Source: Oscillospiraceae bacterium
GTDB taxonomy: Bacteria > Bacillota > Clostridia > Oscillospirales > Oscillospiraceae
Assembly: GCA_902778275.1 (NCBI GenBank)
Contig: CACYXE010000003.1
Span: 62,001 to 126,000, forward strand
Length of the DNA: 64,000 nt
Direction of reading: 5' to 3'
Part shown: piece by piece, positions 7,800 through 16,434 of the stretch
Layout of the letters: each line of letters starts with the position of its first letter
How positions within the stretch are numbered: the stretch's first letter is position 1
Program-made: the position numbers and the translations under genes
Notes under the pieces: generated by a model
The model's database searches: none
Told to the model about the DNA's origin: nothing
Seen by the model: the letters and a program-made list of their open reading frames with translations, nothing else

Positions 7800-8465
7800 T
7801 TACAGCAGATAGGCGTATACGGACCAGAAGTGGCAGAAGGTCCCCAGCAGGCAGAACACATGGAATACGCAGTGGCGGTACTTCTTCCGTTTGCCCAGAC
7901 CGTAGAGCACGGAGCCGATGGTGTACATCACACCGCCCAGAACCATCCAGGTCAGACCCGGGGCGCCTACGCTGCCCAGCAGATCCCGCACGCCAAAGAG
8001 AATGGACCAGCCGCTGAGCAGGTGGCAGAGCACGCTGACGACCTGATAGCGGTCCACGTCAATGGCGGTGAAGGTGATCCCCGGGACGGAAAAGGCGAGG
8101 ACCAGCCCCAGCAGGATCCAGCCCCTGGCGCCGCCGACTCCCAGCAGGGAAACAGGAATGTAGGTGCCAAGCACCAGCAGATACACGTTGCAGTGGTCGA
8201 TGACCCGCAGCACCTTCTTGCCCTTGAGCCGGGGGGACAGAGCGTGGTAGATGCAGGAAATGGTATAAAGTTGGATCATGGCCAGACCGAAGAGGCTCAC
8301 GCTGACGACTGCTGCCGCGCCCCTGGCCCGGAGCAGCAGCAGAACCAGCGCGGCCAGACCCAACAGCGCGCCCAGACCGTGGGAGATGGCGTTGATCAGC
8401 TCCTCGCTGAGGCTGTAGCCGGGCAGGCTGACCACGTGCTTTTTCTTTTCCATGACGACGTCCAT
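7800..8465 (-). CDS. Hemolysin III family (PAQR-like) membrane protein
   Basis: A 221-residue seven-helix protein of the HlyIII/YqfA/PAQR superfamily. The conserved metal-site residues are visible: SHGLGA near residue 29, CIYHALSP in the second helix region, IDHCNVYLLVLGTYIP in the middle, and the paired histidines of HCVFHVFCLLGTFCHF at the C-terminus. Bacterial members act in the cytoplasmic membrane; hydrolase-like activity on lipids is proposed for the superfamily. The name 'hemolysin' comes from one old assay and should not be taken literally. The ATG at 8465 follows GGAGGTGTTGTG; upstream codons would overlap the promoter. The gene is monocistronic and convergent with the gene before it. 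Confidence 0.9.
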   Translation of the reverse strand: MDVVMEKKKHVVSLPGYSLSEELINAISHGLGALLGLAALVLLLLRARGAAAVVSVSLFGLAMIQLYTISCIYHALSPRLKGKKVLRVIDHCNVYLLVLGTYIPVSLLGVGGARGWILLGLVLAFSVPGITFTAIDVDRYQVVSVLCHLLSGWSILFGVRDLLGSVGAPGLTWMVLGGVMYTIGSVLYGLGKRKKYRHCVFHVFCLLGTFCHFWSVYAYLL

Positions 8466-8517
8466 CACAACACCTCCAATAGGGTTTCGAAATTGATTAT
8501 ATCTGGTATCAAAAACC

Positions 8518-8595
8518 ATATTAAGCAATTTCTTTTATTTTGTCAATAGCTTTTTGAACATACATCTTGTGGTTTTGGGACGGATATGCTATTCT
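8518..8595. promoter_or_regulatory. Divergent promoters of hlyIII and DUF1836 genes
   Basis: Minus strand: TTGACA (8546-8541), 17 bp, TAATAT (8523-8518). Plus strand: TTGTGG (8567-8572), 17 bp, TATTCT (8590-8595). Confidence 0.65.
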
Positions 8596-8615
8596 GTACC
8601 AAAGAGGTGACGGCT

Positions 8616-9128
8616 ATGAAACAGGAGACGACGATCCTTGCAGAGACCTGTGCGCTGCTTTCCCGGCAGAGACTGCCCCGCTGGCGGGAGCTGCCCGATC
8701 TGGATCTGTACATGGATCAGATCCTGTCCCTGGTGGGGCGCTATCTGGGGGACTATCCGGGCTTTGACGGAAAGGGGCTGACGGCTTCCATGGTGAACAA
8801 CTATGTGAAGCAGCAGGTGATGCCCGCGCCCGTGAAGAAGAAATATACCAAGACCCATCTGGCGTATCTGTTGGTGATCTGCCTGCTCAAGCCGGTGCTG
8901 CCCATCCCTGCCATCCGGCAGCTGCTGTCTGACGCGGTGGCGGCGCAGTCAGCGGAGGCCTTTTACGATGACTTCTGCCAACAGTTCGAGGACAACTGTC
9001 GGGCCGCCGCTGAGAGCAGCGCGGCCGGGGCGGAGAGCCGGGAGGACGCGCTGTGCCATGCGGCACTGCGGGCGCAGGCGGAGCAGGCTCTGGCCCTGCG
9101 CCTGGCCGCGTCTGCGGCGGAAGAATAA
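8616..9128 (+). CDS. DUF1836 domain protein
   Basis: A 170-residue soluble protein recognised as the DUF1836 family, common in Firmicutes. It has a MerR-like helical DNA-binding appearance in its first half: LTASMVNNYVKQQVMPAPVKKKYTKTHLAYLLVI-type text (residues about 58-90), the family's most conserved stretch. The function is not established; a transcription-regulator role is suspected. The tail (about 135-170) is Ala/Glu-rich and low in complexity. The ATG at 8616 follows AGAGGTGACGGCT. A GC-rich stem-loop (9133-9162) separates it from the next membrane gene, which may be co-transcribed. Confidence 0.8.
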   Translation: MKQETTILAETCALLSRQRLPRWRELPDLDLYMDQILSLVGRYLGDYPGFDGKGLTASMVNNYVKQQVMPAPVKKKYTKTHLAYLLVICLLKPVLPIPAIRQLLSDAVAAQSAEAFYDDFCQQFEDNCRAAAESSAAGAESREDALCHAALRAQAEQALALRLAASAAEE

Positions 9129-9170
9129 AAAACGGGGATAGCGGCCGGCCGCTTTCCCCGTGAACCTTGG

Positions 9171-9848
9171 ATGAAAGAAGACAGAACGATGGAGCAGAGA
9201 ACGAAACGGATCCTGATGAGCGTGCTGGGCGTGGTCATCTGCGGCCTCAGCGTAGGCATGTTCAAGCACGCAGCCTTTGGCGTAGACCCCTTCCAGACCC
9301 TGATGAGCGGGCTTGACGCCTGCATCCCCATCCGCTTTGGCACCCTGTACGTGATCGCCAATGTGGTCCTGCTGCTGTTTGCCCTGCTGCTGGACCGGCG
9401 GAAGACCGGCCTTGCCACGCTGATCAATCTGTTCCTGCTGGGCTATATCGCCGAGGGTTCCCAGCGCTGCCTGCAGGCCCTTCTGCCCGGGGCCGGACTT
9501 GCGGCCCGGCTGCTGTTGCTGCTGGCGGGGATCGTCATCATGTGTCTGGCCTCGGCCCTGTATTTCACCGCGGACCTGGGGGTCTCCACCTACGACGCGG
9601 TAGCGCTGATCTGGTCGGAGAAGCAGAGCCGTGTCGCCTTTCCTGTGTGCCGGGTGATCTGCGATCTGGCCTGCGTGGCGCTGGGCGTGCTGCTGTGCCG
9701 GGCCGCGGGTTTTTCTCTGCGGCAAATCACCGGCGTGGCCGGGATCGGCACTATTATCACGGCCTTTTTCATGGGGCCGCTGATCGCCTTTTTTAACACC
9801 CATGTGGCCCGGCCTTTCCTGTATGGCCGTGGACAGGGCGAGACCTGA
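9171..9848 (+). CDS. YczE/YitT-like integral membrane protein
   Basis: A 225-residue hydrophobic protein with about five to six membrane helices, similar in layout to the YczE/YyaS/YitT group. The conserved pattern GVDPFQTLMSG near residues 38-48 and its internal echo LGVSTYDAVAL near 140 are typical of the duplicated fold. B. subtilis YczE affects bacillibactin/surfactin-type processes, but no general function is known. Two starts are possible: ATG 9171, or ATG 9189 with a weak AAGAAG ribosome site; the first helix is included in both. A stem-loop with 15-bp arms (9133-9162) lies just upstream and could attenuate read-through from the DUF1836 gene. The NUDIX gene begins 16 bp downstream. Confidence 0.72.
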   Translation: MKEDRTMEQRTKRILMSVLGVVICGLSVGMFKHAAFGVDPFQTLMSGLDACIPIRFGTLYVIANVVLLLFALLLDRRKTGLATLINLFLLGYIAEGSQRCLQALLPGAGLAARLLLLLAGIVIMCLASALYFTADLGVSTYDAVALIWSEKQSRVAFPVCRVICDLACVALGVLLCRAAGFSLRQITGVAGIGTIITAFFMGPLIAFFNTHVARPFLYGRGQGET

Positions 9849-9863
9849 GGGGAGGGACAGGCT

Positions 9864-10418
9864 GTGGAGATCCTGGATATCTGCGACGAGCGCGGCCTGC
9901 CCACCGGGAAAACGATCGAGCGAGCCGAAGCCCACCGGCGGGGGATCCTGCACCGGACGGCCCATGTGTGGGTCGTCCGGCGGCGGGAGGGCCGCTGGGA
10001 GATCCTGCTGCAAAAACGCGCCCAAAACAAGGAGTCCTTTCCCGGTATGTTTGACACCTCCTCCGGAGGACATATTCCAACAGGCGCAGAGCCGCTGGAC
10101 TCGGCCCTGCGGGAGCTGGAGGAAGAGTTGGGCATCCGTGCCCGGCCGGAGCAGCTTGCCTATGCGGGACACTTCCGAAGCCAGTATGAGGCAGTCTTTT
10201 ACGGAGCTCCTTTCCGGGACAACGAATATACCCGGGTCTATGTGTACCGGGAGCCGGTGGAGCTCGGCGACTTGCGCCTTCAGACCGAGGAGGTGGAGGA
10301 GGTGCGCTGGTTCGACCTGGAGGCGGTCCGGGAGGAGATCCGCACCAGCAGGGAACGGATCTGCGTGCCCAGCGACGGCCTGGCCGTGCTGGCGGACTAT
10401 TTGAACAGAGAAGCGTAA
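9864..10418 (+). CDS. NUDIX hydrolase (IPP isomerase-like/YfcD-type)
   Basis: A 184-residue NUDIX protein. The NUDIX box GX5EX7REUXEEXGU is GGHIPTGAEPLDSALRELEE followed by ELGI near residues 71-94, with all catalytic glutamates present. The N-terminal text (EILDICDERGLPTGKTIERAEAHRRGILHRTAHVWVV) matches the YfcD/IPP-isomerase-like subgroup, whose members hydrolyse nucleoside or isoprenoid diphosphates. The substrate cannot be set. The start is GTG 9864 with GGGGAGGG upstream. It probably is translated from the same message as the membrane protein (16-bp gap) and ends at a terminator shared with the convergent cardiolipin synthase. Confidence 0.88.
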   Translation: MEILDICDERGLPTGKTIERAEAHRRGILHRTAHVWVVRRREGRWEILLQKRAQNKESFPGMFDTSSGGHIPTGAEPLDSALRELEEELGIRARPEQLAYAGHFRSQYEAVFYGAPFRDNEYTRVYVYREPVELGDLRLQTEEVEEVRWFDLEAVREEIRTSRERICVPSDGLAVLADYLNREA

Positions 10419-10419
10419 A

Positions 10420-10452
10420 GAAGCCGCGGCTTGTGCCGCGGCTTCTGCCTTT
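10420..10452. terminator. Bidirectional terminator between NUDIX and cls
   Basis: GAAGCCGCGGC-TTGT-GCCGCGGCTTC, with T-rich flanks on both strands, lies between two convergent stop codons. Confidence 0.8.
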
Positions 10453-10459
10453 CCGATAT

Positions 10460-12052
10460 TCAGATCAGCGGGGCGAGTACCTTGACCAGCACGCCCAGCA
10501 GCTTGGTGTACCATTTCTCCGCTTTCAGCGTCTCCATATCCACCGGACGGCACAGAGCCTGGGTCTCCAGAAAGTCGCCTCGGATCGCTTCGATGCAGTC
10601 CGTGCCGTTGAGATAGGCGGCGCACTCAAAGTGGTGGTACAGGCTGCGGTAGTCCAGATTGATGGTGCCCACTACCGCCTCCCGCCCGTCGGCCACAAAG
10701 ACCTTGGCGTGGACGAAGCCGGGGGTGTACTCATACAGCCTGACGCCGGAGCGCAGCAGGGCGGGGTAGTGGGTCTTGGCCAGGGCGTAGGGCATCCTCT
10801 TGTCCGGGACGCCCGGCAGGATCAGCCGCACGTCCACGCCCCGCTCGGCGGCAAAGCGCAGGGCGGTCTCCATCTCCCCGTCCAGCACCAGGTAGGGGGA
10901 CATGATGTATACGTAGTCCCGGGCCCGGTTGAGAATGTCCATGTAGACCCATTCGCCTACGCGCTCATCGTCCAGCGGGCAGTCGCCGTAGGGCAGGATA
11001 AAGCCCTTTGCCCCCTCCTGCGGCGGCACGGGCGCGTCCAGATATTCCGGCTCGAAGCGGGTATCCCGCTTATCGATGTTCCACATCTGCAGAAACATCA
11101 GCGTGAAGCTGCGCGCCGCCTGCCCCCGGATCATGACGGCGGCGTCCTTCCAGTGGCCGAAGCGGCGGACGGCGTTGATGTACTCATCCGCCAGATTCAC
11201 CCCGCCGGTGAAGGCGGTGTGTCCGTCAATAACCAGGATCTTCCGGTGGTCCCGGTAATTGTAATAGGTAGAGACAAAAGGCGTGATGGGCGCGAAGGCC
11301 TTGCACTGGATGCCCAGCTGGCCCAGCCGCTTGGGATAATTCCGGGGCAGGGTAAAGAACTCGTTGGTGCCGTCGTAGATCAGCCGCACGTCCACACCCT
11401 GGCTGGCCTTGCGGGCCAGGATCTCCAGGATCTGTCCCCACATGAGACCCTCGTCCACCACAAAGAACTCCAGGAAAATGTATTTTTTCGCCGTTTCCAG
11501 CTGCTTCAGCAGTTCAGGGAACAGATCGTCCCCAAGGGGAAAGTAGCGGACGGCGCAGCCGTCATAGACCGGGAAGCAGCCCGTGCGGCCCACATAGCGG
11601 GACAGGCCCTCCACCTCCGGCGCCAGCTTCCGGACGCGGTCCAGCACCTGGGGATCCTGGGGCAGGGCCTCCCGGGTCTCCTCGCTGAGAGCGGCAAAGC
11701 GGCGCTTGAGAAGCCTGTGGCCCAGGTCGCTCTGGATGTAGAGATACAGCAGAGCGCCGAAGGCGGGCAGAGCCATGATGACGATGATCCAGGTGATCTT
11801 GGCGCTGTTGTCGTGGCTGCCGTTGAGCAGGAACAGGGCCATGATGACGGAGAAGACCAGGTTGATGGTGTAGTAGTGGGGCAGATAGTCCCGCAGCATG
11901 CCAAAGCCGACCGCCATCAGCGCGATCTGCAGCAGCAGGAACAGCAGGATGAAGCCTGCCCGGCTGAATACTGCCCGCAGCAGGCCGTGGCGGCCCCGCT
12001 TCAGCAGGCGCAGCCCGGTATCCTTCATGTTGTCTGTGACGATCTGGCGCAT
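10460..12052 (-). CDS. cls: Cardiolipin synthase
   Basis: A 530-residue membrane enzyme that joins two phosphatidylglycerols to cardiolipin and glycerol. Two phospholipase-D HKD motifs are visible: HRKILVIDGHTAFTGGVNLA near residue 267 and HAKVFVADGREAVVGTINLD near 446. Two or three N-terminal helices (about 25-50, 52-72, 84-105) anchor it. A short region between the helices and the first PLD domain follows the usual Cls plan. The start ATG 12052 has GGAAGGG at modest distance. Its promoter is at 12153-12125. It is a single-gene unit convergent with the NUDIX gene. Confidence 0.95.
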   Translation of the reverse strand: MRQIVTDNMKDTGLRLLKRGRHGLLRAVFSRAGFILLFLLLQIALMAVGFGMLRDYLPHYYTINLVFSVIMALFLLNGSHDNSAKITWIIVIMALPAFGALLYLYIQSDLGHRLLKRRFAALSEETREALPQDPQVLDRVRKLAPEVEGLSRYVGRTGCFPVYDGCAVRYFPLGDDLFPELLKQLETAKKYIFLEFFVVDEGLMWGQILEILARKASQGVDVRLIYDGTNEFFTLPRNYPKRLGQLGIQCKAFAPITPFVSTYYNYRDHRKILVIDGHTAFTGGVNLADEYINAVRRFGHWKDAAVMIRGQAARSFTLMFLQMWNIDKRDTRFEPEYLDAPVPPQEGAKGFILPYGDCPLDDERVGEWVYMDILNRARDYVYIMSPYLVLDGEMETALRFAAERGVDVRLILPGVPDKRMPYALAKTHYPALLRSGVRLYEYTPGFVHAKVFVADGREAVVGTINLDYRSLYHHFECAAYLNGTDCIEAIRGDFLETQALCRPVDMETLKAEKWYTKLLGVLVKVLAPLI

Positions 12053-12124
12053 CTGTCCATCCCTTCCGCCTTGACCGGCCTTTCTGAGAATGCTATTATT
12101 TTGTAAAGAATACTTTAAAAAAAA

Positions 12125-12153
12125 ATTATACCGCTCCTTTTTTCCTGCGTCAA
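12125..12153 (-). promoter_or_regulatory. cls promoter
   Basis: Minus strand TTGACG (12153-12148), 17 bp, TATAAT (12130-12125), followed by a leader of about 65 nt that starts with a long T run. Confidence 0.7.
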
Positions 12154-12180
12154 GCAGGGGAGGGGCTGTGGGAGAAAGCC

Positions 12181-13113
12181 ATGACCCTGTTGATCATCCT
12201 TGTGGCGCTGGCGCTGCTGTTTCTGGCTCTGTGCTGGGGCGTCTACCGCATCACCTTTTACAATCCCATCCCCCGGAAAGAGGATCCCTACGATATCCCC
12301 AAGGGGCGGCAGTACCAGGAGACCAAGGAGTTCGCCCTGGAGCTGATCCGGGAATTCGACGCCCTGCCCTATGAGCAGGTGTACATCCGGTCTGTGGACG
12401 GTCTGCGTCTCAGCGGGCACTACTACCACGTGCGGGACGGGGCGCCCCTGCAGATCCAGATGCACGGCTACCACGGCACCACCCTGCGGGATTTCAGCGG
12501 CGGCAACCGGCTGGCGGCGGCGGCAGGCCACAACCGCCTGGTGATCGAGGAGCGGGCTCACGGGAACAGCGACGGCCACACCATCTGCTTCGGCGTGCTG
12601 GAGCGGCTGGACTGCAAGGCCTGGGCGGAGTACGCGGCGGCGCGCTTCGGCCCGGAGGTGCCCATCGTGCTGGTGGGGGTCTCCATGGGCGCGGCCACGG
12701 TGCTGATGGCCTCGGACCTGGAGCTGCCCGAAAATGTGCGCTGCATCGTGGCGGACTGCCCCTTCTCCGAACCCAGAGCCATCATCCGGGACGTGTGCCG
12801 CGCCAGCGTTCCCCTGCTGCGGCCGCTGCTGCCCCTGATGGGTCCCAGCGCCCGAATCTTCGGCCATTTCGATCTGGACGGGGCCAGCGCGCTCCGCTCC
12901 GTCGCCCGGACAAAACTGCCCATCCTGCTGATCCACGGGGAGGACGACCGCTTCGTCCCCTGCCGCATGAGCCGGGAGATCGCCGCGGCCTGCACGGGCC
13001 CGGTGCGGCTGGAGACCTTCCCCGGAGCGGGCCACGGGCTCAGCTATCTGGTGGACCCGGAGCGCTATGGCCGGGTGGTGACCGAATTCCTGGCGGAAAA
13101 CGGGATCGAATAA
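12181..13113 (+). CDS. Membrane-anchored alpha/beta hydrolase
   Basis: A 310-residue alpha/beta-hydrolase of the BAAT/YqkD/serine-aminopeptidase-like type. One N-terminal helix (residues about 2-22) anchors it, so the domain is probably extracytoplasmic. The catalytic triad can be read: the nucleophile elbow GVSMG near 166-170, Asp in HGEDDRFVP near 253, and His in GAGHG near 282. The oxyanion segment is HGYHGTT near 97. The substrate is unknown. The ATG follows GGGAGAAAGCC. A short weak stem (AAACCC/GGGTTT, 13115-13135) follows the stop and runs into the TTAAG box of the next operon. Confidence 0.85.
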   Translation: MTLLIILVALALLFLALCWGVYRITFYNPIPRKEDPYDIPKGRQYQETKEFALELIREFDALPYEQVYIRSVDGLRLSGHYYHVRDGAPLQIQMHGYHGTTLRDFSGGNRLAAAAGHNRLVIEERAHGNSDGHTICFGVLERLDCKAWAEYAAARFGPEVPIVLVGVSMGAATVLMASDLELPENVRCIVADCPFSEPRAIIRDVCRASVPLLRPLLPLMGPSARIFGHFDLDGASALRSVARTKLPILLIHGEDDRFVPCRMSREIAAACTGPVRLETFPGAGHGLSYLVDPERYGRVVTEFLAENGIE

Positions 13114-13133
13114 AAAACCCTGCTGCATGGGGT

Positions 13134-13148
13134 TTAAGAATTCTTAAG
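13134..13148 (+). promoter_or_regulatory. TTAAG-N5-TTAAG box upstream of the YtrA-type operon
   Basis: TTAAG AATTC TTAAG (10-bp period; also a 14-bp palindrome) lies 11 bp upstream of the -35 at 13159, a place typical for a response-regulator activator. Confidence 0.5.
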
Positions 13149-13158
13149 AAACGCGGTG

Positions 13159-13210
13159 TTGACCCACCGCGTTTCTTGTGCTATATTAACCGTACTAATA
13201 AGATTAATAC
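13159..13210 (+). promoter_or_regulatory. Promoter and operator of the GntR/ABC operon
   Basis: TTGACC (13159-13164), 17 bp, TATATT (13182-13187). The dyad GTACTAAT-AAG-ATTAATAC (13192-13210, 7 of 8 positions paired) covers the expected start site, fitting autorepression by the YtrA-type protein. Confidence 0.65.
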
Positions 13211-13243
13211 AGCTCGACACAGACAAGAAAGGAGGCGCGGCCC

Positions 13244-13606
13244 TTGATCCACATCAATTTCCGCGACGCGCGGCCCATCTATGAGCAGGTGCGGGACGGC
13301 TTTCGGCAGCTGATCCTGTCCGGGGCCCTGCCGGCGGACTCCAAAATGCCCTCGGTGCGGGAGCTGGCGGCGCAGCTGACCATCAACCCCAACACCATCC
13401 AGAGGGCCTATCGGGAGCTGGAGGCGGAGGGCTATATCTGTTCCGTGCCCGGCAAGGGCAGCTTTGTCCGGGAGCGCGGCGAGGCCGCCGCTGCCCGGAA
13501 GGCGGAGCTGCTGCGGCAGCTGAGCGCCCTGAGCAGGGAGCTGAAACTGTTGGGCGCCGGCGAGGAAGAGCTGCTGGCTGCCCTGAGAGGAGGAGAGACG
13601 CCATGA
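13244..13606 (+). CDS. GntR-family regulator, YtrA subfamily
   Basis: A 120-residue repressor with a full N-terminal winged HTH (PIYEQVRDGFRQLILSGALP at 11-30, then PSVRELAAQLTINPNTIQRA near 36-55) and a short helical dimerisation tail. This is the layout of the YtrA subfamily, which controls adjacent ABC exporters responding to cell-wall antibiotics or stress. The start is TTG 13244 behind AAAGGAGG at 9-nt spacing. The stop overlaps the ABC ATPase start by 4 bp (ATGA), so the two are translationally coupled. The dyad at 13192-13210 is the likely binding site. Confidence 0.9.
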   Translation: MIHINFRDARPIYEQVRDGFRQLILSGALPADSKMPSVRELAAQLTINPNTIQRAYRELEAEGYICSVPGKGSFVRERGEAAAARKAELLRQLSALSRELKLLGAGEEELLAALRGGETP

Positions 13607-14496
13607 TCCAAGTACGCGATCTGGTCAAGAGCTTTGAGGGCTTTCGGGCCCTGGACGGCTTGAATATCACCGTGCCCAAGGGCGCGGTCTACGGGCTGGT
13701 AGGCCCCAACGGGGCCGGTAAATCCACAGTGATCCGCCATCTGGCGGGCATCTACCGGCAGGACAGCGGCGAGATTTTGATCGACGGCCAGCCGGTGTAT
13801 GAGAATCCGGCGGTGAAAAGCCGCCTGGCCTATATCCCCGACGACATATTCTATTATACCCAGGCCAGCATCCGGGATATGATGCATTTTTACCGGGAGC
13901 TCTATCCCACGTTCAACGAGGACGTGTTCGAGAGCCTGGGCCAGATCTTCCAGCTGAACCCCAAGCGCATGATGCGCCGTCTCAGCAAGGGGCAGCAGAA
14001 GCAGGCGGCCTTCTGGCTGGCCTTGTCCCTGCGGCCGGAAGTGGTGATCCTGGACGAGCCGGTGGACGGCCTGGATCCGGTGATGCGCCGACAGGTGTGG
14101 AGCCTGCTGCTGTCCGACGTGGCGGAGCGGGGGACTACGGTGCTGGTGTCCTCCCACAACCTGCGGGAGCTGGAGGATGTGTGCGACCATGTGGGCATCA
14201 TGGACCACGGCAAAATGCTCCTGGAGCGGAGTCTCAGCGAACTGCAGGACAACATCGTTAAGATCCAGCTGGCCTACGCCGACGGCGGGCAGCTGCCGGA
14301 GGATCTGGAGATCCTGCACCGCTCCGCCACGGGACGGCTGCAGCAGCTGATCCTGCGGGGCACGGCGGAGGAACTGAGCGGAAAGCTCCGGGCCACGGAC
14401 CCTCTGTTTCTGGACGTGGTGCCGCTGAGCCTGGAGGAGATCTTTATCTACGAGTTGGGAGGTGCGGGACATGAAGTCCAGAACATCCTTCTATAA
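13603..14496 (+). CDS. ABC transporter ATP-binding protein (YtrB-like)
   Basis: A 297-residue ATPase. Walker A is GPNGAGKST near 35-43, the signature loop is LSKGQ near 127-131 (a variant of LSGGQ seen in this exporter group), Walker B is VVILDEP near 148-154, and the switch His is in VSSHNL near 185. A C-terminal extension of about 70 residues follows the nucleotide-binding domain. It couples ATP hydrolysis to the membrane subunit encoded next, with which it overlaps by 26 bp. Regulator, ATPase and permease together match YtrABC-type export/stress systems. The substrate is unknown. Confidence 0.93.
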   Translation: MIQVRDLVKSFEGFRALDGLNITVPKGAVYGLVGPNGAGKSTVIRHLAGIYRQDSGEILIDGQPVYENPAVKSRLAYIPDDIFYYTQASIRDMMHFYRELYPTFNEDVFESLGQIFQLNPKRMMRRLSKGQQKQAAFWLALSLRPEVVILDEPVDGLDPVMRRQVWSLLLSDVAERGTTVLVSSHNLRELEDVCDHVGIMDHGKMLLERSLSELQDNIVKIQLAYADGGQLPEDLEILHRSATGRLQQLILRGTAEELSGKLRATDPLFLDVVPLSLEEIFIYELGGAGHEVQNILL

Positions 14497-16324
14497 CGCG
14501 GGCGTGGGCAAAAATCTGCTGCGCCGCTTCTGGCCGGTGTGGGCGGCCTATCTGGCGCTGCTGCTGGTGGACTTCGTTTTCCATCTGCCCCAGCAGCTGG
14601 CGGAAGCGGCCCGCACGGCATCGCCCTACGGCAGGACCAGCTTCGAGGTGCTGGTGCTGCAGAACGCCGTGGACCAGATCCACATCATTGTCATCGCGGC
14701 AGTGCTCTCGGCCATGGCGGCCTACAGCTACCTCTACACCAACCGGGCCTGCGGCATGATGAACGCCCTGCCCATCCGCCGGGAGACCATGTTCGGTACG
14801 GCGTTTCTCACGGGGCTTGCGCCGCTGCTGCTGGCCCAGGTGCTGGCGGTGGGGCTCACGGCTCTGACCTGTCTGGAGTATAAGCTGCCCTTCGTCTATC
14901 TGCTCCGCTGGCTGGGGCTGGTGGCTATGGCCACGGTGGCCTTCTACGGCTTCGCGGTGTTCTGCGCGGTACTCACCGGCAATATCCTGGTGCTGCCGGC
15001 GGTGTATGTGGTGCTGAACCTGACCGCCGTAGTGGCGGAGGCCTGTATCCAGGCGGTGCTGGGCGCCATGCGCTACGGCTATGCGGACGTCGGAATCCGG
15101 TTGGGCGCCCTGTCGCCCATCGCCTTTGTGTTCCGCCGCGGCTTTGGTGTGTATACCGGCGCGGACGGCCGGGCCGTGGTTACGGGCGCCGGTACCCTGG
15201 GCACCTACTGCGCGGCGGGTCTGGTGCTCTCGGCCCTGGCCCTGCTGATCTATCGCAGGCGGCACATGGAATGCGCCACCGACGTGGTGGCGGTGCCCAT
15301 CCTCAAGCCGGTGTTCCAGTACTGCATGGCCTTCGGCACGGCCTTCGTCCTGCCGGTGGTGGTGGCGGAGATGCTGCGTTTCGATACCGACCTGCGGGGC
15401 CTGCCCCTGACGCTCCTGCTGCTGCTCCTGATCCTGCTGGGGGCTTTCCTGGGCTGGACTGTTGCCGAGATGCTGATGCAGAAATCCCTGAAGGTCTTCT
15501 TCCGGAACTGGAAGGGCCTGGCCGTGGTCTGCGCCGTCCTGCTGCTGATCGTGGGCGCCGCGGAGTTTGATCTGTTTGGCTACGAACGCCGCGTCCCCGC
15601 GCCGGACACGGTGGAGAGCGTTTCCCTCAACCGCTGTGAGCTGCAGGAACCGGAGAACGTGGCGGCGGCCGTGGCTCTGCATCAGAGCCTGGTGGACCAC
15701 AAGCGCCTGTACGACGGAGAATCCAACGGCTTCGGCGTCAGCATCGAATATGTCCTGAAGAACGGAAAGCGGCTCAATCGCAATTATGTCCTGCCCTACG
15801 ACCCGGAGGGGAAGATCGCCTTGAACGGGGACCTGCAGAGCTTCCAGGATCTGACCAACAGCCGGGAGGCCATCCGCTGGCGGGTGACGCCCAAGCTGCC
15901 CGTGGAGGAGCGGTATGTGAGCGACGCCCAGCTCTACTACAGCTATATGAATGAGGACGGCTATCTGGTGGACGGCCATGTGCGCCTGTCGCCGGAGCAG
16001 GCGGTGGAGCTGTACCAAAACGGCATTCTGCCGGACGCTGCGGAGAGCACGGTGGCGCTGAACTATGTGACGGACGGCCAACCGGGGAGCCTGACCCTCT
16101 CGAACGTGCACTTCAATATGAATCTGGAGGAAGACCCCCTGACGCCCCGCTACTATCAGGATAACTATAGATACGACTATCTGTGGTTCAATCTCTATCT
16201 GGAGTCGGCACACACCATGCAGTGGCTCCGGGAGAACACGGCGCTGGCGGACCAGATCTGTTCCGAGGCGGAGCTGATCGCGGCGGAGCAGCAGGCCCGG
16301 GGCGCGTCCGTACCGGCCGCGTGA
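14471..16324 (+). CDS. ABC transporter membrane protein with extracytoplasmic C-terminal region
   Basis: A 617-residue permease with about eight membrane helices in two groups (roughly residues 20-330, then 345-365), followed by a soluble tail of about 230 residues containing no helix. The tail (SVSLNRCELQEPENVAAAV onwards) is a conserved feature of the large YtrC/YtrD-like membrane subunits. I chose ATG 14471 because GGGAGGTGCGGGAC precedes it; a GTG at 14462 is also in frame. It overlaps the ATPase gene by 26 bp. It probably forms a homodimer with two ATPase subunits. Substrate and direction are inferred from the family only. Confidence 0.85.
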   Translation: MKSRTSFYNAGVGKNLLRRFWPVWAAYLALLLVDFVFHLPQQLAEAARTASPYGRTSFEVLVLQNAVDQIHIIVIAAVLSAMAAYSYLYTNRACGMMNALPIRRETMFGTAFLTGLAPLLLAQVLAVGLTALTCLEYKLPFVYLLRWLGLVAMATVAFYGFAVFCAVLTGNILVLPAVYVVLNLTAVVAEACIQAVLGAMRYGYADVGIRLGALSPIAFVFRRGFGVYTGADGRAVVTGAGTLGTYCAAGLVLSALALLIYRRRHMECATDVVAVPILKPVFQYCMAFGTAFVLPVVVAEMLRFDTDLRGLPLTLLLLLLILLGAFLGWTVAEMLMQKSLKVFFRNWKGLAVVCAVLLLIVGAAEFDLFGYERRVPAPDTVESVSLNRCELQEPENVAAAVALHQSLVDHKRLYDGESNGFGVSIEYVLKNGKRLNRNYVLPYDPEGKIALNGDLQSFQDLTNSREAIRWRVTPKLPVEERYVSDAQLYYSYMNEDGYLVDGHVRLSPEQAVELYQNGILPDAAESTVALNYVTDGQPGSLTLSNVHFNMNLEEDPLTPRYYQDNYRYDYLWFNLYLESAHTMQWLRENTALADQICSEAELIAAEQQARGASVPAA

Positions 16325-16356
16325 AAGAAGTCCCAAAACGGCGACAGGCTGTTTCC

Positions 16357-16390
16357 GTCATTGCGAACCCGTGACCGTGTCACTGGTGCA
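16357..16390 (+). repeat. REP-like element (GTCATTGCGA type)
   Basis: The text CGTCATTGCGAACCC followed by a GTGAC/GTCAC hairpin resembles the left half of the repeat seen at 22797-22830. The expected right end GGCAATCC has decayed. It opens the 378-bp gene-free stretch 16325-16702. Confidence 0.4.
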
Positions 16391-16434
16391 GACTGTAGAC
16401 AAACCCCTTACAGGCCCGCCTGGACAAGTAAGGG

